Assembly: GCA_017454585.1 (NCBI GenBank) | Contig: JAFTCU010000336.1 | Coordinates: forward strand, 1 to 15,808 | Length of the DNA: 15,808 nt | DNA from: Thermoguttaceae bacterium | GTDB taxonomy: Bacteria > Planctomycetota > Planctomycetia > Pirellulales > Thermoguttaceae | Direction of reading: 5' to 3' | Shown: piece after piece, positions 6,931 through 14,044 of the stretch | Layout of the letters: every line of letters begins with the position of its first letter | How positions within the stretch are numbered: position 1 is the first letter of the stretch | Translations under genes and position numbers: made by a program | Notes under the pieces: model-generated | What the model was told of the DNA's origin: nothing | The model's database searches: none | What the model saw: the letters and a program-made list of their open reading frames with translations, nothing else

Positions 6931-8174
6931 TGGGGAACTCCGTATTTCTTTGCAATTTTCTGAATGGTTTTGACAGCCCAGTCGAGCTGGTCCAACGTGT
7001 GGGTCGCCATGCAGTTGAGGCGCAGACGACATTTCCTGGACGCCACTGCCGGAGTCGAGCCGATGTTAGAGAAAATCCCATTCTCATACATTTCCATCTG
7101 AATGGGACCGAGTTTTTCTTCATCCCCAATCAAAATCGGAACGATAGCCGAGCGGCTATTCATCGTGTCGAAGCCACATTCCTCCAAACGAGCCTGGAAA
7201 AAGTCCCGATTCCTCTTCAAATTGGCGAGATGTTCGGGTTCTTCGTCCACAATTCGAATGGATTCGAGAATCGTCGCCACGGTAACCGCGGGAATGGCAC
7301 TCGAAAAGAAGTTACTGCGGGCGTAAAGGCGCAGGTAATCCACGATCTCTCGAGACGCAGCACAAAAACCCCCAACATTTCCAAGCGCTTTGCTGAACGT
7401 CCCGTAGTGAATATCGACCTGATCCATCATTCCGAAAATAGAGGCAGTCCCACGGCCTTTTTCTCCTATCGCCCAGAAACCGTGCGAGTCATCGACCATC
7501 AGTAGGGTGCCGTACTGTTTTTTCAGACGGACCAGTTCATCCACGGGAGCAAGCGACCCCTCCATCGAGAAAACTCCGTCCGTCACAATGAGCCGCCCCA
7601 AATGACTCGCAGGCGTTTTTTTGAGCTGGAGTTCCAAATGACTCGGTTTCAGATGCAGAAAAGGAACGATTTCTGCTCCGGAAAGCTTCGCGCCGTCAAA
7701 AAGGGAAGCATGATTCGAAGCGTCCTCGTAAACGATATTTCCAGGGCGCAAAAGCCCGGAAAGGACGCCAACGTTCCCCGAATAACCGGCAGGAAAAACC
7801 AGCGCCGCCTCTTTTCCGGTAAAACGAGCAATTTCCTCTTCCAGTTCATCGTGAATATCGGTCTGACCGGAATAAAGCGGTGGGGAACCACCTCCAACAC
7901 CGTATTTTTCCATTGCCTTGATGGTCGCTTCCTTCAAACGCGGGTGGTAGTTGAGGTTCAGGAAAGAGTTGCTCCCCAGCATGAACATTTCCTTGATCCG
8001 ACCGTCAGGAAAACGGACTTTCGTGAAAGGTTTCACCCCTTCCATGAGCGTCATGCAAAGCCCGTCGTAATGCTTGGGACGCTGGGAAACGAGGGCTTCG
8101 GCCAGACGATGGGTTTTTTCCGTCAAAGGGCATTCCGCAGGAGATTCGTAAAGCTGCTCGAAAATCGATTTCAT
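6927..8174 (-). CDS. Serine-palmitoyltransferase-like alpha-oxoamine synthase (PLP enzyme)
   Basis: This 415-residue PLP enzyme belongs to the alpha-oxoamine synthase family (AONS, KBL, SPT, ALAS), which condenses an acyl thioester with an amino acid and releases CO2. The PLP-binding Lys262 sits in GTFSKALGNVGGF. This is closer to the bacterial SPT motif (GTFSK-x-G-VGGF) than to BioF (GTFGKGFG) or KBL. His155 in NHASLFDG stacks on PLP; Asp228 and His231 in VDDSHGFWAIG hold the cofactor. The C-terminal LRLNCMATHT resembles the SPT LRCSICAEHT region. Serine plus a long acyl-CoA/ACP giving a 3-keto sphingoid base is therefore the likely reaction; cysteate (capnine synthesis) or another amino acid is possible. 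GGAGGA lies 8 bases before the ATG, inside the preceding gene, and the start overlaps that gene's stop by 4 bp. No biotin genes are nearby. Confidence 0.85.
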   Translation of the reverse strand: MKSIFEQLYESPAECPLTEKTHRLAEALVSQRPKHYDGLCMTLMEGVKPFTKVRFPDGRIKEMFMLGSNSFLNLNYHPRLKEATIKAMEKYGVGGGSPPLYSGQTDIHDELEEEIARFTGKEAALVFPAGYSGNVGVLSGLLRPGNIVYEDASNHASLFDGAKLSGAEIVPFLHLKPSHLELQLKKTPASHLGRLIVTDGVFSMEGSLAPVDELVRLKKQYGTLLMVDDSHGFWAIGEKGRGTASIFGMMDQVDIHYGTFSKALGNVGGFCAASREIVDYLRLYARSNFFSSAIPAVTVATILESIRIVDEEPEHLANLKRNRDFFQARLEECGFDTMNSRSAIVPILIGDEEKLGPIQMEMYENGIFSNIGSTPAVASRKCRLRLNCMATHTLDQLDWAVKTIQKIAKKYGVPQ

Positions 8175-9100
8175 GAAAACAGTCCTCCATACCAGGTTTG
8201 AACAGTGGTTAAAAATTCATTCGGGGAAACGGAACGAAAATCAGGCGGTGAGTTCTTCATCTCTCCCACTTTTTTGCCCGACCGGCTCAACGAAACCACG
8301 GGGCCGGAAAAATCTCCAAAACCGATACAAAAAACGTTTTGCGGCGGCTCTTCTTCTGAAGGAAGGGCGAAAATCAGTTCGTACTCACCGACTCCGCCAA
8401 TGAGCAAAAACTCCGGGGGGAAATCTCCCGAAACCGCGTAGGGGATCCTATCGAGTTCCAACGTCAAATTCAATTCAGGGTTTACACGCCGGAAATTTTC
8501 GATCGCGTCGAAAAAACCGCCGCTGGAGTCCGTTCCGAAAAGAGCCGTTTGGGGGATTGGCGGACGGCACTCGAAAACAGGCATCAACGCGTGATTGATA
8601 AGGGCGAAATTGGCGTCCCCAAATGCCCCCGTCGTGTAAAGTTTGAAAGGGACTTGCCGGGACGCTTTGCGCATCACGGGATGAACGTCCGAAAAACTGA
8701 AAGCTGTTCCAGTCCAGCTCCAGGGAACGGAGCAGCCCGTATCACCGCCAAGCGAACAGGCACCAAAGGAACTCAAAACACTCGAAATTCCCTGAGCCAT
8801 TTCCAGGTAGTAATCACCGGGATGAGATGAATCGCAGTTCCAGTTCTGGAGGACAAATTGGGGTTGAAGTCCACAGGCACACAAGTCGGCAAGTGTTCCC
8901 CACGCGATGTTTCTTCCAATGATTTCAGGGGGAGTGAATTGGAAGAAATCTTCATTCTCAGAGAAACAATCCGTTGTGACCGCCAGAAATCCTTCTTTCA
9001 ATCGAACGATTTCTGAATCGGACTCCCACGTCCTGTTCATCTGACGATCGCTGGCTTCGCGGATTTTCGACATTCGCTGAATAAATTCAAATTCGTTCAT
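8171..9100 (-). CDS. ThiL-like (PurM/AIRS-superfamily) kinase, divergent
   Basis: This 309-residue protein follows the thiamine-monophosphate kinase (ThiL) plan. TTDCFSENEDFF (42-53) corresponds to the VSTDTLVEGVHF region, and GRNIAWGTLADLCACGLQP (62-80) to the conserved helix before A-G-xP. GGDTG (118-122), TGAFGDA (157-163), DSSGGFFDAI (191-200) and LIGGVGEYELIF (233-244) are also in order. It departs from ThiL in the N-terminal metal/ATP motif, where IGDDAA is replaced by SDSEIV, and in DSSGG in place of DISDG. No thiamine gene is nearby. ThiL makes a diphosphate from a monophosphate, so in this operon it may phosphorylate a lipid phosphate, by inference only. It begins 2 bp after the lipid kinase stop (TGAAAATG) with no clear RBS of its own, pointing to coupling. 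A true housekeeping ThiL is the alternative. Confidence 0.75.
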   Translation of the reverse strand: MNEFEFIQRMSKIREASDRQMNRTWESDSEIVRLKEGFLAVTTDCFSENEDFFQFTPPEIIGRNIAWGTLADLCACGLQPQFVLQNWNCDSSHPGDYYLEMAQGISSVLSSFGACSLGGDTGCSVPWSWTGTAFSFSDVHPVMRKASRQVPFKLYTTGAFGDANFALINHALMPVFECRPPIPQTALFGTDSSGGFFDAIENFRRVNPELNLTLELDRIPYAVSGDFPPEFLLIGGVGEYELIFALPSEEEPPQNVFCIGFGDFSGPVVSLSRSGKKVGEMKNSPPDFRSVSPNEFLTTVQTWYGGLFS

Positions 9101-9102
9101 TT

Positions 9103-9981
9103 TCAGTTTTTAATCAAATAAAGTTTTTCGTGAAAAATGGAAATTTCAACAGGCAAAACCCCTTGTGGATCGCCATCGTACTCCACAGGCACGGTCTCGG
9201 GTGATGAAATACGGATCGAATCCGAGCGTATTTCCAGGGAACCAACGCTTTCGCCCCGGTAAACCTTGGGGATCAGTTTCAGCCAGTCACAAAACCGGAG
9301 GTTCTGCAGAACACAAAGCGCGAACTGGCCATCCGAGGGTTTCAGGTCCGCGTTGATTTTCATCCCGCTCGCGATGAACGGCATTTTGGAAACCAACAGG
9401 TGATTCACGTTTTCAACTGTTTGACCGTTGATCTCGTAAGTGTATTTCCGACTCTTTACCAGCTCTGAGATCAGTGCAATAAATGTGCCGATCCCATCCC
9501 CAACCCATGGCCGGATTCGGTTCGCTTTCGCCGCAACCGCAGCGCCCATTCCCAAATTGAGACAGCAGCAAAAAAACTCCAGCGGGTCACCCTCGTTTCG
9601 TTTTACGGCCATCACATCGACGGCCTGAGGACTCCCTTGTGCTAAAACCTCCACCGACTTTTCGATTTCATTGATCGGCAAACCGTGAAACTTGCAAAAG
9701 TCCGGGCTGGTTCCGCAGTAGATCACGCCAAGGGGGAGCTTTTCCTGCGCGTTACGCATGATTCCATTGACGATGGTATTGATGGTTCCGTCTCCACCGG
9801 CCGCGACGACGGAATCAAATCCTTTCGCATTGGCAATTCGATCGATGACGGAGTCCCGCCCATCCCACTGGCACAATTCAAAATCGATTCCGAACCGATC
9901 CATCTGTTTGAAGATTTTCTCAAACGATCGCCGGGAACGTCCCCCGTGGGAAAGAGGGTTTCCGATCAAAAGTACTTTCAT
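9103..9981 (-). CDS. Lipid kinase of the diacylglycerol/ceramide kinase family
   Basis: This 292-residue protein has the DAGK catalytic domain. MKVLLIGNPLSHGG starts the first strand, GGDGT (62-66) is the ATP-binding signature, and GVIYCGTSPDF (85-95) is the counterpart of the P-x-GT-NDF motif. EYDGDPQG (267-274) is the conserved C-terminal Asp-Gly. The length is typical of YegS/DgkB-like proteins. Such enzymes phosphorylate a lipid hydroxyl at the inner membrane using ATP. Sphingosine and ceramide kinases belong to the same family, including a bacterial ceramide kinase encoded with spt and cerR in Caulobacter, so a sphingoid lipid is a reasonable substrate here. The ATG at 9981 overlaps the radical SAM stop as ATGA; an upstream in-frame ATG at 10062 would run deep into that gene and lacks family similarity. 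Confidence 0.82.
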   Translation of the reverse strand: MKVLLIGNPLSHGGRSRRSFEKIFKQMDRFGIDFELCQWDGRDSVIDRIANAKGFDSVVAAGGDGTINTIVNGIMRNAQEKLPLGVIYCGTSPDFCKFHGLPINEIEKSVEVLAQGSPQAVDVMAVKRNEGDPLEFFCCCLNLGMGAAVAAKANRIRPWVGDGIGTFIALISELVKSRKYTYEINGQTVENVNHLLVSKMPFIASGMKINADLKPSDGQFALCVLQNLRFCDWLKLIPKVYRGESVGSLEIRSDSIRISSPETVPVEYDGDPQGVLPVEISIFHEKLYLIKN

Positions 9982-11264
9982 CTGTAAATCCCCATTTTCT
10001 GGTAAACTTTGGTGGGATGGTTGAACTTCCAGTCTTTCGTCAGTTCCTGAGTCATTTCCCAAGGCACCGGCGTGGAAATCAGCCCGTTTTCCTCGACGAA
10101 ATTCTGAATTTCCTCGGCCTTTTCACAACAGACCCAATGCTCGTCAGGGATCGGAAAAACACTGCGCATCCTTTCATAAATGGTTTCGTAGGAATCCTGC
10201 ATAAGATTTCCGAACGAAATATTTAAAAATTCACACGGCTGAACTTCGCCCGACGCACCGATATAAAACCGGTCAATCCCTCCACACGTACAACCTAACA
10301 TTTCGGGAGATTCTTCAAAAACCTGCGCAACCAAAGCTGGAGCGTGTTTCTCGCGTGAAGAATTGTACTGTTTTTGCTTTTGAGCTGCGATCCTGACCGC
10401 CTTTTCGTGATTTTCCCGCTCAAACTGTGTACCGAGCCAACGGCCGCAGGATTTGGGGTGAATGAGCTGAATATAATCGCACTCGTGTTCTTTGGCCAAA
10501 GCCATGATCGTTTCTATTTCACCGTTAATGATTTGTTTGTCGGTCAGGACCGTATTAAATCCGATCAGAAATCCTGCATTTTTGCAGTCTTTCAGGAAAT
10601 TCATAGCCCGGTTCCAAGACCCCGGCTGGCCGGTAAAAGTGTCGTGCTCTTCCGGGTTTACAGAGTGAATGGAACTCATGATTCCGACCACTTTGGCCTC
10701 TTTCATCGCCTGGATTTTTTCTGGCGTGGCTCCCGTTCCTGTCGAATTCACCCAAACTTCCAAGCCGGAAAGTTTTTGCAGAACAGGCAGAAGCCGATCA
10801 AATTTCAGCAGCGGATCTCCCCCCTCCACCGCATACGCTGCCACGCCGGTACTGCGCAGCGTATCGACGACTTCGAGCAGGCGTTCCAGCGGCAATTCCA
10901 CCGCTCCATCCCGGCCCTGGTAACAGTGTGGACACCGATACTGGCACGCTCGGGTCATCGAAAGCACGACCGTAGCAGGACGCGGCGGTTTGGCCACGAA
11001 CTTCGATTCCATCGACATAAAAAAACCTTCAGAGGGATATGCCGGCAGGTAAAAATCCAGTTTGTACCGTCCATCGGGCAGACGAAGCAGTTTGTGCTGA
11101 TAAAAAACCCTCGTCAAAAGCGACGAACGCCACAGGAGGCGCACGTACTCGCGAAAACCTCCGAGCCTCCGCATTTTCGGGAAAAAATGAAGGGCACAGC
11201 CGATCGACATGCGGCAGTAAAAAAACAGTTTCGGGAATCCCGTGATGAATTTACTCTTTTTCAT
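9978..11264 (-). CDS. Radical SAM protein with SPASM-like C-terminal cysteines
   Basis: In this 428-residue protein, Cys107, Cys111 and Cys114 in RACQYRCPHC form the CX3CX2C cluster site that binds the SAM-cleaving [4Fe-4S]. EGGDPLL (147-153) is the GGE-like SAM-contact motif. C-terminal cysteines at 325, 327, 344 and 379-380, with DRFYIGASGEVQPCEF and a GNL word, match a SPASM-type auxiliary cluster region. The first 90 residues are an extra basic/hydrophobic domain not in the core family. Members modify peptides, cofactors or lipids by radical chemistry; the target is not evident. No precursor-peptide ORF was seen next to it, so a lipid or small-molecule substrate fits better. It overlaps the UbiA gene by 14 bp and the lipid kinase by 4 bp. 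Confidence 0.85.
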   Translation of the reverse strand: MKKSKFITGFPKLFFYCRMSIGCALHFFPKMRRLGGFREYVRLLWRSSLLTRVFYQHKLLRLPDGRYKLDFYLPAYPSEGFFMSMESKFVAKPPRPATVVLSMTRACQYRCPHCYQGRDGAVELPLERLLEVVDTLRSTGVAAYAVEGGDPLLKFDRLLPVLQKLSGLEVWVNSTGTGATPEKIQAMKEAKVVGIMSSIHSVNPEEHDTFTGQPGSWNRAMNFLKDCKNAGFLIGFNTVLTDKQIINGEIETIMALAKEHECDYIQLIHPKSCGRWLGTQFERENHEKAVRIAAQKQKQYNSSREKHAPALVAQVFEESPEMLGCTCGGIDRFYIGASGEVQPCEFLNISFGNLMQDSYETIYERMRSVFPIPDEHWVCCEKAEEIQNFVEENGLISTPVPWEMTQELTKDWKFNHPTKVYQKMGIYR

Positions 11265-12177
11265 CTCTGTACCAATTAAAAATCACCAATATTAAAACAA
11301 GAGAAACTGGAAAAATCGGCCATAAACCTGGATCCACAGCCAAAACGGGAAGTAAACTCAAAGCCGTGCAAAGCAGGCAATTCAAGCAAGTTGAAACCAT
11401 GATTTTCTTCGAACAGTCTGTCGCCATTTGCAAGGACAAGAGCCCAAACAAGACTGCGCTCACTGCAATCCCAAACATCAGAGGCCAGTTCCCGATCTGG
11501 AAAATTTGGCTCCAATAGAGTAACAAAAGAAAAACCGTTGGAATTTCAACCAGCCAAAAAGCGCGTTTGACTCCAAGAACAACCTGAAGTGTCCTTTTTC
11601 CTGCCTCACCATCTCCTACGACATCCTTGAAGTAACTGAAATGACACATCAATGCGTGGATCAGAACAAAGACCAAGAACCAATTCCAGGTTCCATGGGG
11701 AAATACTATTCCTTGGGGACAGGCAAGAATGATTCCAAACAAAAAGCAGCACGAAATGGCGGCTCCGTACACCAGACATCCGACAATCGGCCAGCCCTTT
11801 AACCAGGAATAAACCAGGTTTAACACGACTCCCACCAAAAGCGGAGCCAGCAGCCAAGGATTGATCCAGCAAAAAATGGCGCCAAAAAGCAACTCAAGGA
11901 CCAAAGAAAGGACCAAAGCGGGTACAATCGGCAGTTTTCCACAGACCATCGGCCGATGCGGGGCATTGATTCGGTCTTCCGCCAAGCCGCTCCAGTCGTT
12001 GAAAATCTGGTTGACTCCCCAAATAAGGTACCCAGCCACGAGTGCGAGCAAAGTCTGCCAGTTCCAAGTCACACCATTTTCACCAGCACCCAATACAAGC
12101 CCTGCCAGAACGGTCGAGCCTGTAACGAAAGCATAGTATAATCTCATCGACCGGATGTAATAATACAAAAAACTCAT
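11251..12177 (-). CDS. UbiA-family membrane prenyltransferase
   Basis: This 308-residue protein is mostly hydrophobic, with about eight to nine membrane segments. The first Asp-rich motif is NQIFNDWSGLAED (56-68) followed by RINAPHRPM, close to the NDW-D-xxxD-xIN-P-RP pattern of chlorophyll-synthase and archaeal-lipid type enzymes. The second is YFKDVVGDGEAGKRTL (182-197). These bind Mg2+ and the prenyl diphosphate. Gly64 replaces the middle Asp of NDxxDxxxD, which may alter donor or activity. UbiA enzymes attach an isoprenoid to an acceptor within the membrane: an aromatic, porphyrin, glycerol phosphate or sugar phosphate. It is the first gene of the seven-gene operon, and the 403-bp region upstream probably carries the promoter. 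The acceptor is unknown; a quinone role is possible but no quinone genes are near. Confidence 0.85.
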   Translation of the reverse strand: MSFLYYYIRSMRLYYAFVTGSTVLAGLVLGAGENGVTWNWQTLLALVAGYLIWGVNQIFNDWSGLAEDRINAPHRPMVCGKLPIVPALVLSLVLELLFGAIFCWINPWLLAPLLVGVVLNLVYSWLKGWPIVGCLVYGAAISCCFLFGIILACPQGIVFPHGTWNWFLVFVLIHALMCHFSYFKDVVGDGEAGKRTLQVVLGVKRAFWLVEIPTVFLLLLYWSQIFQIGNWPLMFGIAVSAVLFGLLSLQMATDCSKKIMVSTCLNCLLCTALSLLPVLAVDPGLWPIFPVSLVLILVIFNWYRDEKE

Positions 12178-12405
12178 TTTTCTTCTGGTTTGGAGTTCAA
12201 TGTCTGCTAAAAATTTTTCTTCCTGCTATATATAACGAACGAGTGTTAGTTTTTCCCGAATAATTCTAAAAATTTCAGGAATTTATAGGAAATATTTTTG
12301 GTTCATCCTGTAACCGCGTACCTGAAAAATAATTAAAACGCGGACAGGTTCAGTGTATTATGTAAAAAAACAGCAAACCATATACACGAGGAAGAATCAA
12401 GGCTT

Positions 12406-12462
12406 TCAACAAATGACACAACAGACCTGCCATTTCCTCAACTGACCTATAATCTGACCTAT
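12406..12462 (-). pseudogene. Scrap of an integrase C-terminal tail
   Basis: On the minus strand this segment reads IGQIIGQLRKWQVCCVIC then a stop. It recalls VGHFIGHKKGQHCNVEVC in the integrase tail at the left side, with the same 12-bp spacing of TGACCT on the plus strand (12443 and 12455, compared with 1552, 1564 and 1576). A stop codon lies just upstream in this frame, so nothing larger is preserved. The similarity is short and could be chance. Confidence 0.3.
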
Positions 12463-12479
12463 GTAAAGTTACAGAGCCT

Positions 12480-12508
12480 GTTTCACCCCGTAAAATACGA
12501 GGTGAAAC
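12480..12508. repeat. Stable hairpin beside the right inverted repeat
   Basis: GTTTCACC pairs with GGTGAAAC. After one mismatch CGTA pairs with TACG around an AAA loop, giving a 12-bp stem. There is no T-tract on either side, so it is not an obvious terminator. It could be part of a recombination site or an RNA structure. Confidence 0.6.
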
Positions 12509-12529
12509 TGATGCATTACCAGACCTTGA

Positions 12530-12561
12530 AGCATCGTCCCCATAAGTTGACACGTATGGGA
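12530..12561. repeat. Right copy of the island-flanking inverted repeat
   Basis: AAGTTGACACGTATGGG (12544-12560) is the exact reverse complement of 1397-1413. The match extends leftward to 12530 with a few mismatches (27 of 32 overall). It ends 20 bp from the stop codon of the VOC gene, mirroring the left copy, which lies just past the phosphatase stop. Confidence 0.65.
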
Positions 12562-12580
12562 AATCGGTCCTCAAATTTCT

Positions 12581-13021
12581 TTATTTGCTGATGAACTCGA
12601 TCCCAATGCCTTTGTGTTCGACGAAGCAGGTCTTCATCCACGGGCGCGGCTGGCTGACCGGGACGATGAGCTTGAACTTCTTGATCACTTCATCGAAATT
12701 GGCGATCTTGAACGCGACGTGCGGACGCTTGCGGATGCACTCCGGGAACGGCGCGTCGTCCTCGAATTTCATCCACTCGATGCCGAACGGATCGTTCTCG
12801 TACTCCATGATGTGGACTTTGATCCCTTCCAGGTACGTGTCCCACTCGAGGTCCTGCTCGGTCGGGATCCCCACGTGGTTGAACTCCATTTTGGCTTCTT
12901 CGAGGAGCCATTTCTTCAGTTCCGGGTCTTCTCCGGACCGAGCGTCGGCGGCTTTCGTGACGTCGAAGGCCAAACCCATTCCAAAAGCCGCGGCTGTGGC
13001 AAGCATTTGACGACGATTCAT
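12581..13021 (-). CDS. Tat-exported VOC-fold (glyoxalase/bleomycin-resistance-like) protein
   Basis: This 146-residue protein starts NRRQMLATAAAFGMGLAF, a twin-arginine signal followed by a hydrophobic stretch and a KAADA cleavage region, so a folded protein is exported. The mature part is one VOC unit. FNHVGIP (47-53) begins the fold with metal-ligand candidate His49. DPFGIEWMKF (77-86) is the conserved strand with the DPxG turn, HVAFKIANFDEVIKKF (101-116) supplies a second His, and GIGIEFI (138-144) ends with Glu142. VOC proteins bind divalent metal and catalyse lyase, dioxygenase or isomerase steps, or only bind ligands. Tat export fits a cofactor loaded before export. It follows the DUF1080 gene by 36 bp in the same direction, with AAGGAG (13028-13033) 6 bases before the ATG. 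Confidence 0.75.
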   Translation of the reverse strand: MNRRQMLATAAAFGMGLAFDVTKAADARSGEDPELKKWLLEEAKMEFNHVGIPTEQDLEWDTYLEGIKVHIMEYENDPFGIEWMKFEDDAPFPECIRKRPHVAFKIANFDEVIKKFKLIVPVSQPRPWMKTCFVEHKGIGIEFISK

Positions 13022-13057
13022 TTTTTTCTCCTTGATTAAATTTCGAAAAGTGGAATT

Positions 13058-14008
13058 TTAACGTTCAATTTGCGATTTCTGCTCCGGCGTGAGCGTCATG
13101 GTTTCCCACGCGGAGTCGATTTTGCCGAGTTTCTCCCGCAGGGCGGAAGCCGCGCCGGCGTCGGTCACGTCCTGAAGCTCCAGGTCGTTCACGATTTGGA
13201 CCACACGGTCGCCGATGATGGCCGCGGCGTAGGAATTCTCGCCGTTCCGGAAGAATTTCGCGTCGGTTTCTGCCGGAAGCAGAGCGCGGACCGTTTCGAG
13301 CGGAAGTTTTGCACGGACGGCGAAATCATTTTCGGTTTTCAGCCCCGGCTCCCAAGCGGTGGCGGGGAGTTCCTTGATCTCGATGTTCCGAAAGAGGATC
13401 GTACCTCTGCCGCCCGCGTGAACCTGCAGACCGATGAAGCCCTCCGCGTCCAGCACGTCGATCATGTTGGCGCACGGCACGCCGTTGATCCACGTCCGAA
13501 TTGACGGGCCGAGGCACTGGATCTCGACCTGGTTCCAGTCGTCTTTTTTGTAGGCGCGGGGAGCGTCGTCCGCGAACCACTCGTCCGGGCGTTTCAGGTC
13601 ACGGAACTTCGTGGCGTACCGGTACGCGCGGCGGGCTTCGTCGTAGATCTGGCCCACGGCTACACGGTCGGCAAACTCGCACTGGTAGCCGAAAATCGTT
13701 TCGCGGTCTTTGTTCGGTCTCGTGTGGCTGCGGACCTGAACGCCGGAATTGCTCATCACCTCAAACTTGATCTCGAGGCGCAGGACGAAATTGGCGTAGT
13801 CCTTTTCGGTGCAGAGGAACGTATTTCCGGGCGTGTTGGGCGCACAAACGCCGACGATCACGCCGTCCCGGACGCTGTATTCGGCAAACCCGCCGCGGGG
13901 CTTCCAGCCGGTGAGGTCCGAGCCGTTAAAAATCGGGGTGAAGCCGTCAGCCGCAAAAGAGACGGAAGCCAGAAGGAGGAAAAAGAGGAAGGAAAGAGCG
14001 TTTTTCAT
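13058..14008 (-). CDS. Secreted DUF1080 (3-keto-disaccharide hydrolase-type) protein
   Basis: This 316-residue protein begins with a signal peptide (MKNALSFLFFLLLASVSFA). The mature start GFTPIFNGSDLTGWK (22-36) and YSVRDGVIVG are the hallmark of DUF1080, a concanavalin-like beta-sandwich very common in Planctomycetota and Verrucomicrobiota. The domain ends at about 215 with GTILFRNIEIKEL. The remaining 100 residues form a charged, helical extension that I do not recognise. Members have been linked to glycoside or 3-keto-disaccharide hydrolysis, but many are uncharacterised. The gene sits between the HzsA-like/SUMF1 gene (73 bp upstream, with a hairpin between) and the VOC gene, probably one transcript. 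No strong Shine-Dalgarno precedes the ATG. Confidence 0.85.
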   Translation of the reverse strand: MKNALSFLFFLLLASVSFAADGFTPIFNGSDLTGWKPRGGFAEYSVRDGVIVGVCAPNTPGNTFLCTEKDYANFVLRLEIKFEVMSNSGVQVRSHTRPNKDRETIFGYQCEFADRVAVGQIYDEARRAYRYATKFRDLKRPDEWFADDAPRAYKKDDWNQVEIQCLGPSIRTWINGVPCANMIDVLDAEGFIGLQVHAGGRGTILFRNIEIKELPATAWEPGLKTENDFAVRAKLPLETVRALLPAETDAKFFRNGENSYAAAIIGDRVVQIVNDLELQDVTDAGAASALREKLGKIDSAWETMTLTPEQKSQIER

Positions 14009-14044
14009 GGGAATTAATTGTAAAAAAGGTTAATCGTATAAAGG

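Larger units (their letters stand above)
12178..12580. other. Gene-free region upstream of the lipid operon
   Basis: This 403-bp AT-rich stretch has no convincing gene. On the minus strand it should contain the operon promoter. A GTTATATATAG stretch near 12226-12236 is a candidate -10 region but lacks a clear -35, so no promoter is called. The region also holds a short recombinase-tail scrap (12406-12462), a hairpin (12480-12508) and the right copy of the flanking inverted repeat (12530-12561). Confidence 0.6.

Noticed and set aside
6927..8174. Biotin-synthesis 8-amino-7-oxononanoate synthase
   Set aside because: The PLP motif is SPT-like and no other bio gene is nearby.
10374..11279. Long plus-strand frame opposite the radical SAM gene
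   Set aside because: Antisense shadow; the minus strand carries clear radical SAM motifs and operon junctions.
1396..12561. Integron or CRISPR array
   Set aside because: Only two copies of the repeat are present, inverted and 11 kb apart, with no cassette series or spacer array.
12350..12574. 74-residue minus-strand frame
   Set aside because: It spans the hairpin and the inverted repeat, has no family features, and its sequence is better explained as repeat and integrase-tail debris in other frames.
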